From contig JAPEVF010001258.1 in the NCBI GenBank assembly GCA_029747585.1, positions 1 to 11,776 on the forward strand: a stretch of 11,776 nucleotides of DNA. Direction: 5' to 3'. Positions 1-7,164 of the stretch are shown piece after piece (positions within the stretch are counted from its first letter, which is position 1; each line of letters starts with the position of its first letter). The notes beneath the pieces are model-generated. The model ran no database searches, was not told the DNA's origin, and worked only from the letters and a program-made list of their open reading frames with translations. The DNA is from Pleurotus djamor (lineage: Eukaryota > Basidiomycota > Agaricomycetes > Agaricales > Pleurotaceae). Both the position numbers and the translations under genes were made by a program.

Positions 1-1389
1 GTCCTCTTTGAATTCAAAGCCCTTCTGAGTCCTCAATTCGCCAACCTTTCGTATCAACGGTAGAAGAAGGGGCTCCGTTAGTTTCATTTGTTCAGAGGAG
101 GCTTTGATTCCTAGACTGGTGATCAGGATGGATATGCTTGACATTACTTCGGGCATGGCTCGAGCATAAGCTAGGGTGTCGAGGCTCTTCGTTGTAAGAG
201 TGATGATTTGCTGTGGAGCGGAATGTGAGGGCTTTTCGAGGGCTTCTTGCACGAGGTTGGAAGTGAAGCAAGGCGAAAGTTGGCTTAGGCAACCGACAGC
301 GGCTTGCCTGGTAGTTGCGTCGTTGGCCTCAAGATAGCCCCATACTTTCTTCCAAACACGTCCAACTTCCGCAGATGCAGCGGTCGGATGCAAGCTGCCA
401 TAGGCGTGCATCAAGCTCCCCGTGACAGAGAGCCATGCCGGGGCTAGAGTAGTATCTGTGATGACAGGGGGGGGAAGATAGCACAACTTTGAGTACGTCG
501 GGGAGTTGTTCATCGATACCACTTGATGGATCTTGAATAACAGCGGAGAATAGATCGGAGAGGATTGAATATGAGGATTGAGAAAGGTATTGATTCCCAA
601 GACGAGGCAACGTAAGTAGGTGAGTGGTGATCGTTGGGAGAGACTAAGAAGGGCAGTGAGCCAGGAAAGGCACCATACATTGGTGTGGTCACATACAGAA
701 GGGGGAAGATGCGGTAATATGGGTCTCAAAAATGCAAGGATATGGATTGCAGCTTCACTAGATACACTAGGTTGCGAGGATTTGGCTTTTGACATGGGGT
801 CATTGCTGACTTGGGCTAAGATAGTTTGTATCCATTCTGCTACACGATCCGAGTATGGATGACGAAGAAGGGGAGCAGGGCTAGTTTGAAGAACTGCTTG
901 CACGGCTTCAGCAGCCCTCTTGCGCACTTTTGGCCGTGGGTCCAGACACAATTGCAGGATTGACGCGAAAGCCTGGCGAACACCAGCGGTTTCAAGTTGT
1001 CCACGATCGAGGGAGGTGAAAATGACTTGGTGGAGCGTGATCTGTGAGCGCAGGGGTGGCGCATGGGGTGTAAGCAAAGGAAATAAAGGTGATGTCAAGG
1101 ACAAGACGGTTTGAAGATTGGCCTTGATCACTGGCGCAGGCACGAAAGGTATGACAAGTGCGAGTAGATAAAGTTCTGCTGGGAGAACATCCGCGTCGCC
1201 AAAATTTCTATCCTTTTGAATAGTGCCTTCGAGTGCGGTCAAAAGGGTTGCAAAGTAGGCTGTCGATGTTCGTCCAGCGTTTTGGTCATCGAGAGTGGAT
1301 TCGAGGGCGACGAGGAGAGTTGCAGGTGCCTTTTGATGGGGTAGCGAGGACGAGGTATGATGTCGAATTTTAGAGAGTGCCGCTTCCAT
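1..1389 (-). CDS. RRP12: RRP12 ribosome biogenesis/export factor, N-terminal part (runs off left edge)
   Basis: Rrp12 is a HEAT-repeat, exportin-like protein that binds pre-ribosomes and helps pre-40S and pre-60S particles mature and leave the nucleus. The start ATG is at 1389-1387 and the protein begins MEAALSKIRHHTSSSLP. Exon 1 is 1389-697 (231 codons). A 53-nt intron, 696-644, starts GTATGT and ends TTAG. Exon 2 runs from 643 to the edge. Helical HEAT-like text follows, including LPRLGNQYLSQSSYSILSDL (about residues 243-262), LDTLAYARAMPEVMSSISIL and LLLPLIRKVGELRTQKGFEF near the edge, where the NUC173 region is expected. About 445 residues of a protein usually near 1,200 are present. The exon 2 frame breaks in a run of eight G at 467-474; seven would keep it open. 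Read without splicing and without correction, 1389-1 has no stop codon, which is a trap for gene callers. The family assignment is from remembered homologues. It shares its promoter with the acyltransferase at 1616. Confidence 0.85.
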   Translation of the reverse strand, partial: MEAALSKIRHHTSSSLPHQKAPATLLVALESTLDDQNAGRTSTAYFATLLTALEGTIQKDRNFGDADVLPAELYLLALVIPFVPAPVIKANLQTVLSLTSPLFPLLTPHAPPLRSQITLHQVIFTSLDRGQLETAGVRQAFASILQLCLDPRPKVRKRAAEAVQAVLQTSPAPLLRHPYSDRVAEWIQTILAQVSNDPMSKAKSSQPSVSSEAAIHILAFLRPILPHLPPSVCDHTNVWCLSWLTALLSLSQRSPLTYLRCLVLGINTFLNPHIQSSPIYSPLLFKIHQVVSMNNSPTYSKLCYLPPPVITDTTLAPAWLSVTGSLMHAYGSLHPTAASAEVGRVWKKVWGYLEANDATTRQAAVGCLSQLSPCFTSNLVQEALEKPSHSAPQQIITLTTKSLDTLAYARAMPEVMSSISILITSLGIKASSEQMKLTEPLLLPLIRKVGELRTQKGFEFKED

Positions 1390-1615
1390 ACTGGTGTGGG
1401 GCTAGCGTGATCTCGCACCCTGCCTCGATGGCGAAAGGATGATGCAGAAAATTGGCGGGACGATGAGCAGCTATAAGATAGGCGCCCATAAAAATTCTAA
1501 CGATCCGTTTTCTTGGCATTCTCGACGCCACACACTTAGGGTTAGGGTCAATGACGTCCCCACGACCCCGCCCACTGCGACTGCCCCAGACTGTCACTCT
1601 CCCTGTCTTCTTTTC
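1390..1615. promoter_or_regulatory. Divergent promoter between RRP12 and the acyltransferase gene
   Basis: Only 226 bases separate the two start codons, which face away from each other, so both transcripts must start inside this stretch. It holds TTAGGGTTAGGG at 1536-1547, which reads ACCCTAACCCTAA on the RRP12 strand about 150 bases before its ATG. It also holds a CRE/ATF-like TGACGTC at 1552-1558 and a weak TATAAG at 1472-1477. TTAGGG-type sites are bound by Tbf1/TRF-like Myb factors in several fungi and occur in promoters of ribosome-related genes. That this site is active here is inference. An upstream ATG at 1439 is in frame with the acyltransferase start, but it would place the whole promoter inside coding sequence, so I favour 1616. 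Confidence 0.55.
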
Positions 1616-3691
1616 ATGCCCGCAGGAACTCCTGTGCCATGGTCATACTATCTTATCAGGTCGGCGAACGCGTACCACCTGGTCAGCAGCCGTGCTAACC
1701 TTGGAGAATTGCCTAGGCTTCTGTTCAAATTCGTTCTCAAGATCTTCTACGGGACCATTGTCATTGAGAACACGGAATTCATTCCCCGGGATGGCGAGCC
1801 ATGGTAAATACATCTAATATAAACTGTATTTCAAGCAGAGCTGATACCTTATGACGACAGTATCGTTTGTGCCAACCATAGCAATTCCCTTACCGATGCT
1901 CTGTGAGTTTCGCTCGTTCGTTTCTTAATACATATTACTTTGGTCACTCAATGTCGACAATTACAGCCTGCTCGTAACATCTATCCCCCCGAAGGTAGGA
2001 TCTCCCAAACTCTTTCTTGGCTGCCATCAACGTTTGGTCAGATTAGACGCATGTTGCGCTTAACTGCCAAAGCTACCCAGTTTGGTCACCCGACCTTTAC
2101 AAGTTGGTTGATTGAGTCGGCGGGTACCGTTCCCATACAACGACGAAAGGATTACCCTGATGGTACAACGGACAACTCAGCGGTCATGACCAAGTTGATG
2201 GAGGTATGTAATGAGGTCGTTCTGCCTCCCTAGTCATATCTAATTCACTCCTTTAGGCCCTCGAACATGGAGACGCTGTATGCCTTTTCCCAGAGGGTAT
2301 GAGCCGCTACCACCCAACCATTGCACCTTTGAAAACCGGTGGTATGTATGTTCGCATATCGCCCTTCGTTCTCGGAATAACCATCAATCCCAGTGGCTCG
2401 GTTGGTTTCCGACGTTCTGACAAGAAATAGAGACAAGCCTGACTTCTCCATCTCCATTCTCAACTGCTCAGTGACCTACATGTGCGTTCAGCATCCACAC
2501 AGATTCTCGTTGTAATTAACCGGTCTGTAGGCACCGGCAACACTTCCGTTCTGATGTTCTTGTTACATACCANCCCCCCTCTCAGGTTCACTCCCAAGGT
2601 TGGTGTACATTATATCTCTCTTATCCTCCTCGATGCTTAGAGAGNCTTCTATTTTTCATCAGACACACCCAGAACTCCTGGCCCCAGTCAATTACGACGA
2701 CATCCGCGCTATCACTACAGAAATCCATGACCAGATTAGCTCCGGTACAATTGACTCACCCTCATGGAAGTTGGTCAGGGCAAGCAAATTGGCCGCGCGG
2801 ATGTACGCTCCCTTGGGTACACGCATGAGACTGGGCGACTACGTTCGCGTGACACTGGCGTTTCTGGAAGCTTTCAAAAACGTGTCTCGAGATCACGCTG
2901 AAGGCGAAGATCATGTAAATGATGAAGAACTCATCAAGCTAAATGCCGACCTCGATGTGCGTACTCCCGTTTATACCGTGCACGAAGTATATTGATAGAG
3001 GATATCTCAGGCGTATCAAGACAGGTTAGTGCAATTCGGGGTCAAGGATGATCGAGTTATGCGTCCTTTATCGAGACGCACCATCGTCTCACGAATACTC
3101 ATCCGACTGACTTGGTCGATTGCTCTTTTCGCCCTATCGTTTCCCGGCCTCCTTCTCTGGCTCCCTGTCTTTGCCGTCACCTTCTACGCCGTCCATAATT
3201 TCAAGAAAACTGGACCGATCTTCGATACATGGGATGAAATCGCGCAGTACAAACTCATCTACGGTCTCGCATCTGGACTTTGCGTTTGGATAGTTTCAAT
3301 CCTCTTGACGCTACCATTTGCTGCGTTCACAACTTTCCTAGTCCCCGCACTGATGTGGATGACGTTGAGATGGCTCGAAGACGCGATCTCTGCGTTTCGA
3401 GCGTTTAATGCGCTGCGTAAGCTCTTACTCGTGAACCGTAAGACCCTCAAGGAAGCAAGCGAGCAACGCAAGGATCTACATAGTCGAGTGATGGATTTGG
3501 CTTCAAAGCTTGGCCTTCCAGACAATCCGGAGACGTATTTCCTGAGGAGTGGTGGCAAGGAAAAGGGAAGAGTTCGAGGCAAGTGGGAAAGCTCAACGAG
3601 ATATTTCTCGGTAAAGCGAAGGCGTAAACGGGACTGGAACGAAACATTGAGGTTGTATGACAAAGTTGACTATCCCGACGATGATTCATGA
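1616..3691 (+). CDS. Glycerol-3-phosphate/DHAP acyltransferase of the SCT1/GPT2 type, ten exons
   Basis: ER/lipid-droplet enzyme that puts the first acyl chain on glycerol-3-phosphate or dihydroxyacetone phosphate, the entry to phosphatidate and triacylglycerol synthesis. Exons by reading: 1616-1659, 1717-1803, 1861-1902, 1967-1994, 2042-2203, 2257-2341, 2394-2481, 2531-2598, 2663-2956, 3011-3691, giving about 525 residues. Acyltransferase motifs are visible: NHSNSLTD (residues 49-56, catalytic His50 and Asp56), GTVPIQRR (95-102) and LFPEGMSR (131-138). Two long hydrophobic segments near residues 333-360 and 383-416 are likely membrane anchors, followed by a basic tail ending YPDDDS. Intron 1 (1660-1716) has a weak donor, GTCGGC, but a perfect GCTAAC branch site. 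It is 57 nt and open, so it could be missed. Exon 8 has one base too many at the N at 2573 (CAN then six C), which breaks the frame unless removed; another N at 2645 lies in an intron. The yeast relatives are about 750 residues, so this is a short form. Confidence 0.88.
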
Positions 3692-3961
3692 TTTAGAATT
3701 GATTTGGAATGGAATGCTTGATGCCACGCGCTTATCTTATCTCACTGCCCGATGAAATTTTTGTATGATCTACACATCCTTCAAATTTCCAAGTTGCTTT
3801 TCCACTTTCTCCTTCCATCATAGACTTGGATTGATCGCTATCATCTTCATTCCTCTGTATTTTAGCACTTAGACGGCGCAAGGCCTCCAGTCAACGACAT
3901 CTCTACTTACAAGTAGTCTTCTACCTAATTGGACTCCACGTCCGCCCAAATTCTCCTCACC
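3692..3961 (+). promoter_or_regulatory. 3' end of the acyltransferase transcript and promoter/leader of EF-3
   Basis: The 270 bases between the acyltransferase stop and the EF-3 start must carry the terminator of one gene and the promoter of the next, both on the + strand. The last 200 bases are pyrimidine-rich on the + strand, as is usual for strongly expressed basidiomycete genes. The EF-3 start sits in a good context, CTCACCATGTC. I see no canonical TATAAA and no clear poly(A) signal. Confidence 0.4.
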
Positions 3962-4270
3962 ATGTCTCCAGCAGCAACTCTCCAAGAATCTCAGTTTACA
4001 CCTCTATTCGAGGCCCTCCGTGCAGCGCCTACAGCACCCGGTTCGTTTGACGTCGCCTAACTTGTCATCGATCCCACTCAATTGACATTAGATGCGAAGG
4101 CCGCAGCTGATCGTATCGCCCGCGATGTAACAAAACATGGTCTACAAACACTTGAGTATGTCTATATGTTCGACCAAACCCAAATACTTCTCTGATCACT
4201 CACAGGGACGAGAATATAATCAAGACACTTCATGAATTCGCCACCAACNAAAAAATCAGGCTACGAGCGC
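3962..4270 (+). CDS. TEF3: Translation elongation factor 3, first ~69 codons only; broken off
   Basis: EF-3 is the fungus-specific ABC-type ATPase that works with eEF1A to release the E-site tRNA. Exon 1 (3962-4040) starts MSPAATLQESQFTPLFEALR. A 51-nt intron (4041-4091, weak donor GTTCGT) follows, then exon 2 (4092-4155, DAKAAADRIARDVTKHGL). A 50-nt intron (4156-4205) precedes exon 3 from 4206 (DENIIKTLHEFATN). The text matches the N-terminal HEAT region of basidiomycete EF-3 as I remember it. At 4249 an N precedes six A; dropping it restores KKSGYER, the family text. Then 4271-4283 is mostly N, and nothing after it reads as EF-3: no HEAT repeats, no ABC cassettes, no Walker motifs. More than 900 residues are missing. 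This is either a misassembly in the N cluster or a truncated copy; I lean to misassembly. Confidence 0.82.
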
Positions 4271-4283
4271 NNNTCNGACNNNN
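4271..4283. other. Cluster of undetermined bases at the EF-3 break
   Basis: Eight of thirteen bases are N (4271-4273, 4276, 4280-4283), interleaved with called bases, unlike a scaffold gap, which would be one solid block. EF-3 coding text ends exactly here. The right flank (4284-4340) can be read for about 18 codons, then meets TGA, and it does not resemble EF-3 as I know it. The pattern fits disagreement between reads or a chimeric join. Confidence 0.7.
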
Positions 4284-4465
4284 ACTGGTCGGTGTGTCGG
4301 TCAGTGCATCAGGCGTCCAGCTGGCCAGCTTTGTGTGCGGTGTGTGAAAGAGAGCAAGAATTACATAAACAGCCATTTGTTGTTTTTCTTGGAAATTTCT
4401 AGCTGGGAATCTCCGATCGATCGCGTACTAACCCGCAGAATAATATATCTTAGATCTTGGGGAGA

Positions 4466-4483
4466 TAATTATTTAAATAATTA
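4466..4483. repeat. 18-bp perfect palindrome in an AT-rich stretch
   Basis: TAATTATTTAAATAATTA equals its own reverse complement. It lies in an AT-rich block (about 4436-4490) between the EF-3 break and the promoter of the next gene, unlike the near 50% GC surroundings. It could be a homeodomain-type TAATTA site pair, a cruciform-prone site linked to the break, or chance in AT-rich sequence. Confidence 0.6.
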
Positions 4484-4622
4484 ATTGGCAATTCGCCTAT
4501 AGGGGATAAATGTCGTAAACGGTTCTCAAAGGCATGAATGGTAACCAAGAGGAGATTATATATATTTGAGGGGGCCAGGACGAGGCGCAACAGAGCAAAA
4601 GTCAAAGTGATTTCAAGTGCCC

Positions 4623-4629
4623 TATATAA
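4623..4629 (+). promoter_or_regulatory. TATA box of the small CBM-like gene
   Basis: CCTATATAACCC lies 109 bases before the ATG at 4738. It is followed by a strongly pyrimidine-rich stretch (about 4634-4735, rich in CCTCTTCC and CCCCTC), typical of core promoters of highly expressed fungal genes. Transcription would be expected to start about 30 bases downstream. Confidence 0.55.
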
Positions 4630-4737
4630 CCCAGCCTCTTCCTCGTCCCCTTGCCCTTCACCTAAAACCCTCTTCCCCCTCCGTCTTCCAAAACGTCCGC
4701 CATCACCTCCTCCCCTCAATCCATCCACAGGTCAAGA

Positions 4738-4984
4738 ATGCCTGTCATCAGCAACGCAACTCGAGCTTGGGAGCTCAACGTACACTGGCCGGCGTACAGC
4801 CAGTGCGGGGTCTGGGATCCCCTCAAGAAAGGTGTAGAGGTCTGGGAGTGCATCAGAGATCGTGCGTCCCCCTACTTTCCTTCTTCTCATCATCATACCT
4901 ACTGACGATGATTATCTAGACGACTCGACTCCGGGTACAGAGCCTCCGAATGGCTTTTACTGGCGGTATCTCGCTCGACGATGA
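4738..4984 (+). CDS. 62-residue protein resembling a chitin-binding CBM5/12 module, two exons
   Basis: Exon 1 is 4738-4861, a 58-nt intron (4862-4919, GTGCGT...TCTAG with CTGAC branch site) follows, and exon 2 is 4920-4984, ending in TGA. The protein has no signal peptide. It reads as a compact aromatic-rich module: HWPAYSQCGVWDP, then GVEVWECIRDH, then GTEPPNGFYWRYL. The order Tyr...Val-Trp-x-Cys-Ile-x-x-His-x-Ser-x-x-Gly-x-x-Pro-Pro...Trp is the layout of ChtBD3/CBM5-12 carbohydrate-binding domains, which bind chitin through exposed aromatics. The function here is inferred from that layout only. Small stand-alone proteins of this kind occur in Agaricomycetes as far as I recall. An alternative splice from GTATCT at 4965 to TCTCCTAG at 5020 would replace the last residues (YLARR) with a long frame open to 5302; the short form is simpler. 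Confidence 0.6.
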
Positions 4985-5123
4985 GCCAGCGCGCATGGAT
5001 GCATGCCTCTGTCTCCTAGGGCGCCGCGCCCGAACCATCGTATGTGCACATGTTACACCGCCGAACGCATCGTATCGCATCCGCCATCCGCGGCAAGGTA
5101 CAACAACACCCCCAACAGTCTGA

Positions 5124-5784
5124 ATCCGCAGTCTCATCCGTACATATGCCCCTCTTCCTACCAAACCAAGGAAGCTTCTTCGTACACTCTATCTCCCTCT
5201 CTCATCCGACACCTCTTCTTCCCACTCACGACACTGGTCTGTCATGCGGGGGGACGGAAAGAGACTCGATGTCTTTCCAACATTTCTGCACTCTGTCGAT
5301 GACGTCGACGATCATTCACCATGTCACGGTCACACCGAAGACCAACAACATAACATTCCTCCGCCGCTCGCCTCTACCCCGCACTAGATCGTTTACCTTC
5401 CGGCACCTGGCATTTTTGGTCCCCGAATGACGTCTTCAACGAGGCTGACGTGGAGTATGGGTCGAAGGGAGTTGTTGACGACGATGATATCATCGTTCTC
5501 TCCACGAGGCATCTCTGGAGGAGATGATCAGCTCTTCTCCTCCTCCACGTCACGCGTCTGCACATGCGAGCCCATTCCAAATCGAAGTTCAAGCCATTCC
5601 TTCCTCGGAGTACACGCGCATCAAAAAAATCCCGCATTGGCTGCCTATCGATATCTTCCACCCACCCTCCACGCTATCCATCCTCCTCGGCCCAACCATC
5701 ATCCACTCCTTCCACCATATTCCATCAGTTCTATCAAGCAACGTTAGGCTGCATCGCCTCGCCGCGTTGTTCTCTTACGGATGA
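5124..5784 (+). pseudogene. Possible unidentified protein-coding stretch with two one-base slips
   Basis: Three consecutive open frames on the + strand join end to end. Frame A, 5124-5384, includes MRGDGKRLDVFPTFLHSVDD from 5244. Frame X, 5354-5524, contains LPSGTWHFWSPNDVFNEAD, then VVDDDDIIVLSTRHLW. Frame Y, from 5524 to the stop at 5782-5784, contains FQIEVQAIPSSEYTRIKKIP, then HWLPID. Each switch is what one missing base would cause: one C in the CCCC run at 5377-5380 and one G in the GG at 5517-5518. The text has balanced, protein-like composition with an acidic patch, unlike most open frames nearby. I recognise no domain. It could be a real gene in poor consensus, a decayed gene, or chance in stop-poor CT-rich DNA. 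A start is uncertain; frame A upstream meets TGA at 5121. Confidence 0.33.
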
Positions 5785-5792
5785 TTTGAGGA

Positions 5793-5800
5793 TATAAATA
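5793..5800 (+). promoter_or_regulatory. TATA box with no convincing gene behind it
   Basis: TATAAATA matches the TATA consensus. About 62 bases downstream, an ATG at 5862 in a strong context (CCATGG) opens only eleven codons (5862-5897). The box could serve a noncoding transcript, a short peptide or a gene with a long spliced leader, or it could be chance. Confidence 0.4.
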
Positions 5801-5838
5801 GCCGAAAGTCCTTATCTCTGCCAACCCTCGACGTCATC

Positions 5839-5855
5839 GCTCGCTTCAAGCGAGC
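5839..5855. repeat. Short inverted repeat
   Basis: GCTCGCTT, one base, AAGCGAGC: eight-base arms around a single C, GC-rich, just before the ATG at 5862. In RNA it would fold as a seven-pair stem with a three-base loop in the leader of any transcript started from the TATA box at 5793. Confidence 0.5.
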
Positions 5856-6223
5856 TGATCCATGGCCAAGGGAAGAAGCGGACGGAGAAATTTATAGACC
5901 TTTTGACGGGAAGGGGCGTTAATTGCCAGCGATGGGCAATCGGGCAAGGGCGTGGCGCGCAATTGGTGGTTTCGGTGGGAGTTTTATCGGTGACAAACGG
6001 TGATTAGGCATTGGTGCAGGTCCTTCGTGATTCGTGCTTGGGAATTTCGTTGAGTAACTCATTGTTGATTATTTCTTCCCTTTTTCTGTTTTTTTTCGCA
6101 TTTGTTGGAATTCGTTGTGGTCGTTGGGGGTTTGGAATGTTGTTCTTTCTCCGTTGCTACGTATTCTATTCATTCTATCTCTTTGTCCTGGTTCCATCGC
6201 ATCAGCTCGCATAGTTTTCATAT

Positions 6224-6247
6224 CCCATTCCCATCCCCATCCCCATC
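6224..6247 (+). repeat. (CCCATY)4 hexamer repeat
   Basis: Four tandem hexamers, one CCCATT followed by three CCCATC. Simple sequence, with no further function visible. Confidence 0.7.
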
Positions 6248-6627
6248 GTTTCTCATCGCATATACGACGAAAGGACAGTCTCATTACTAGCGNCATTCTG
6301 CCTCTCCACTCCATCTTCATCATATATGAATCCTTTCGTATTTCTTTGACGCATCTACATATACGTATACGCACACCATACTATACACGCTGACGAAACA
6401 TCGCTACGTTCGTGTTTCTCACTTGCTACTAGTTACTAGTCCTTTTCCGCCCGAGTTGATCCTCCTTCTCTCCTGGTATACATAGTCAATCGGTTTTCCT
6501 CGTACACAACCATCTCTCATTCTCATCCTCCCTGCACAATAAATTATTTCGTTGTCTCTGTTCTCTTCTTCCCTGCAGCTGTGTGATGCATGTGATGCTT
6601 GATAAGTGCAACGAATTATTTTGGCTG

Positions 6628-6643
6628 GTACCGTGAACGGTAC
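6628..6643. repeat. Inverted repeat GTACCGT-GA-ACGGTAC
   Basis: Seven-base arms around a two-base centre. The arm core ACGGT recurs nearby (AACGGTGA at 6703, ACCGTT at 6719-6724), which suggests a dimeric factor site. Myb-type factors use AACGG-like words; linking one to this site is speculation. Confidence 0.45.
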
Positions 6644-7150
6644 TTGGCCGATTGATGAAGTGGCAACGATCGGTGATCGGTGGAGTGGAGTCGCTGACGT
6701 TAACGGTGATGCATCGTAAACCGTTCGGTGAGCTCATGTTCGGTGGAGATCGTCGTCCTCTCTTCTCTTCTGCGGTGGTTGGTGCACCTCGAGGGCTCCT
6801 GTTTCTCTCCTAAACCCCTTTCCGTGTGGCTTCAGCGGCGAGCCCTCGGAGTCGCAGTGCGTCAATAACGTTATTCAACGTGAACGCAAGCTCAAACTCC
6901 CACTGGGTAAAATAATATCGCGGGTGGCTGCGTTGACCACCCTCTCCCATCGTACTTATCAACAGCACTCGGTACGTACGTACTCCCATGCGTCTCGGTC
7001 GTATCAGAGAACAGACGACTTGTGTCTGTGCAGGTACGGTGACTTGAACCCGCAAGAGAGAACTCAGAACTCACGCTGCGTCGTGTTTGATCTAGTGGTG
7101 CGTTGTACCGTTTGGTGACATCAATCCTTACTTGCAATTGGGATTCTCGC

Positions 7151-7164
7151 ATCATGACCATGAT
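7151..7164. repeat. Inverted repeat ATCATG-AC-CATGAT
   Basis: Six-base arms with a two-base centre in the gene-free stretch. It may be a protein-binding site, but it is short enough to be chance. Confidence 0.35.

Noticed and set aside
1439..1615. N-terminal extension of the acyltransferase from the ATG at 1439
   Set aside because: In frame, but it would fill the divergent promoter, including the TTAGGG element, and the text is not family-like; the start at 1616 fits better.
3259..3689. Minus-strand open frames of 80 and 134 codons
   Set aside because: They are shadows of the long last exon of the acyltransferase, which has membrane helices and a conserved context.
4284..4340. Possible continuation of EF-3 after the Ns
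   Set aside because: It reads for about 18 codons and then hits TGA; it does not match the EF-3 text I know to follow, and a possible intron ending at 4438 leads straight to a stop.
4950..5120. 57-codon open frame overlapping the end of the CBM-like gene
   Set aside because: It conflicts with the better-supported frame of exon 2, and its ATG lies inside that exon.
7020..7060. tRNA-like T-arm word (GGGTTCAAGTC on the minus strand)
   Set aside because: The flanking bases cannot form the five-pair T stem and no acceptor or anticodon arm is present.
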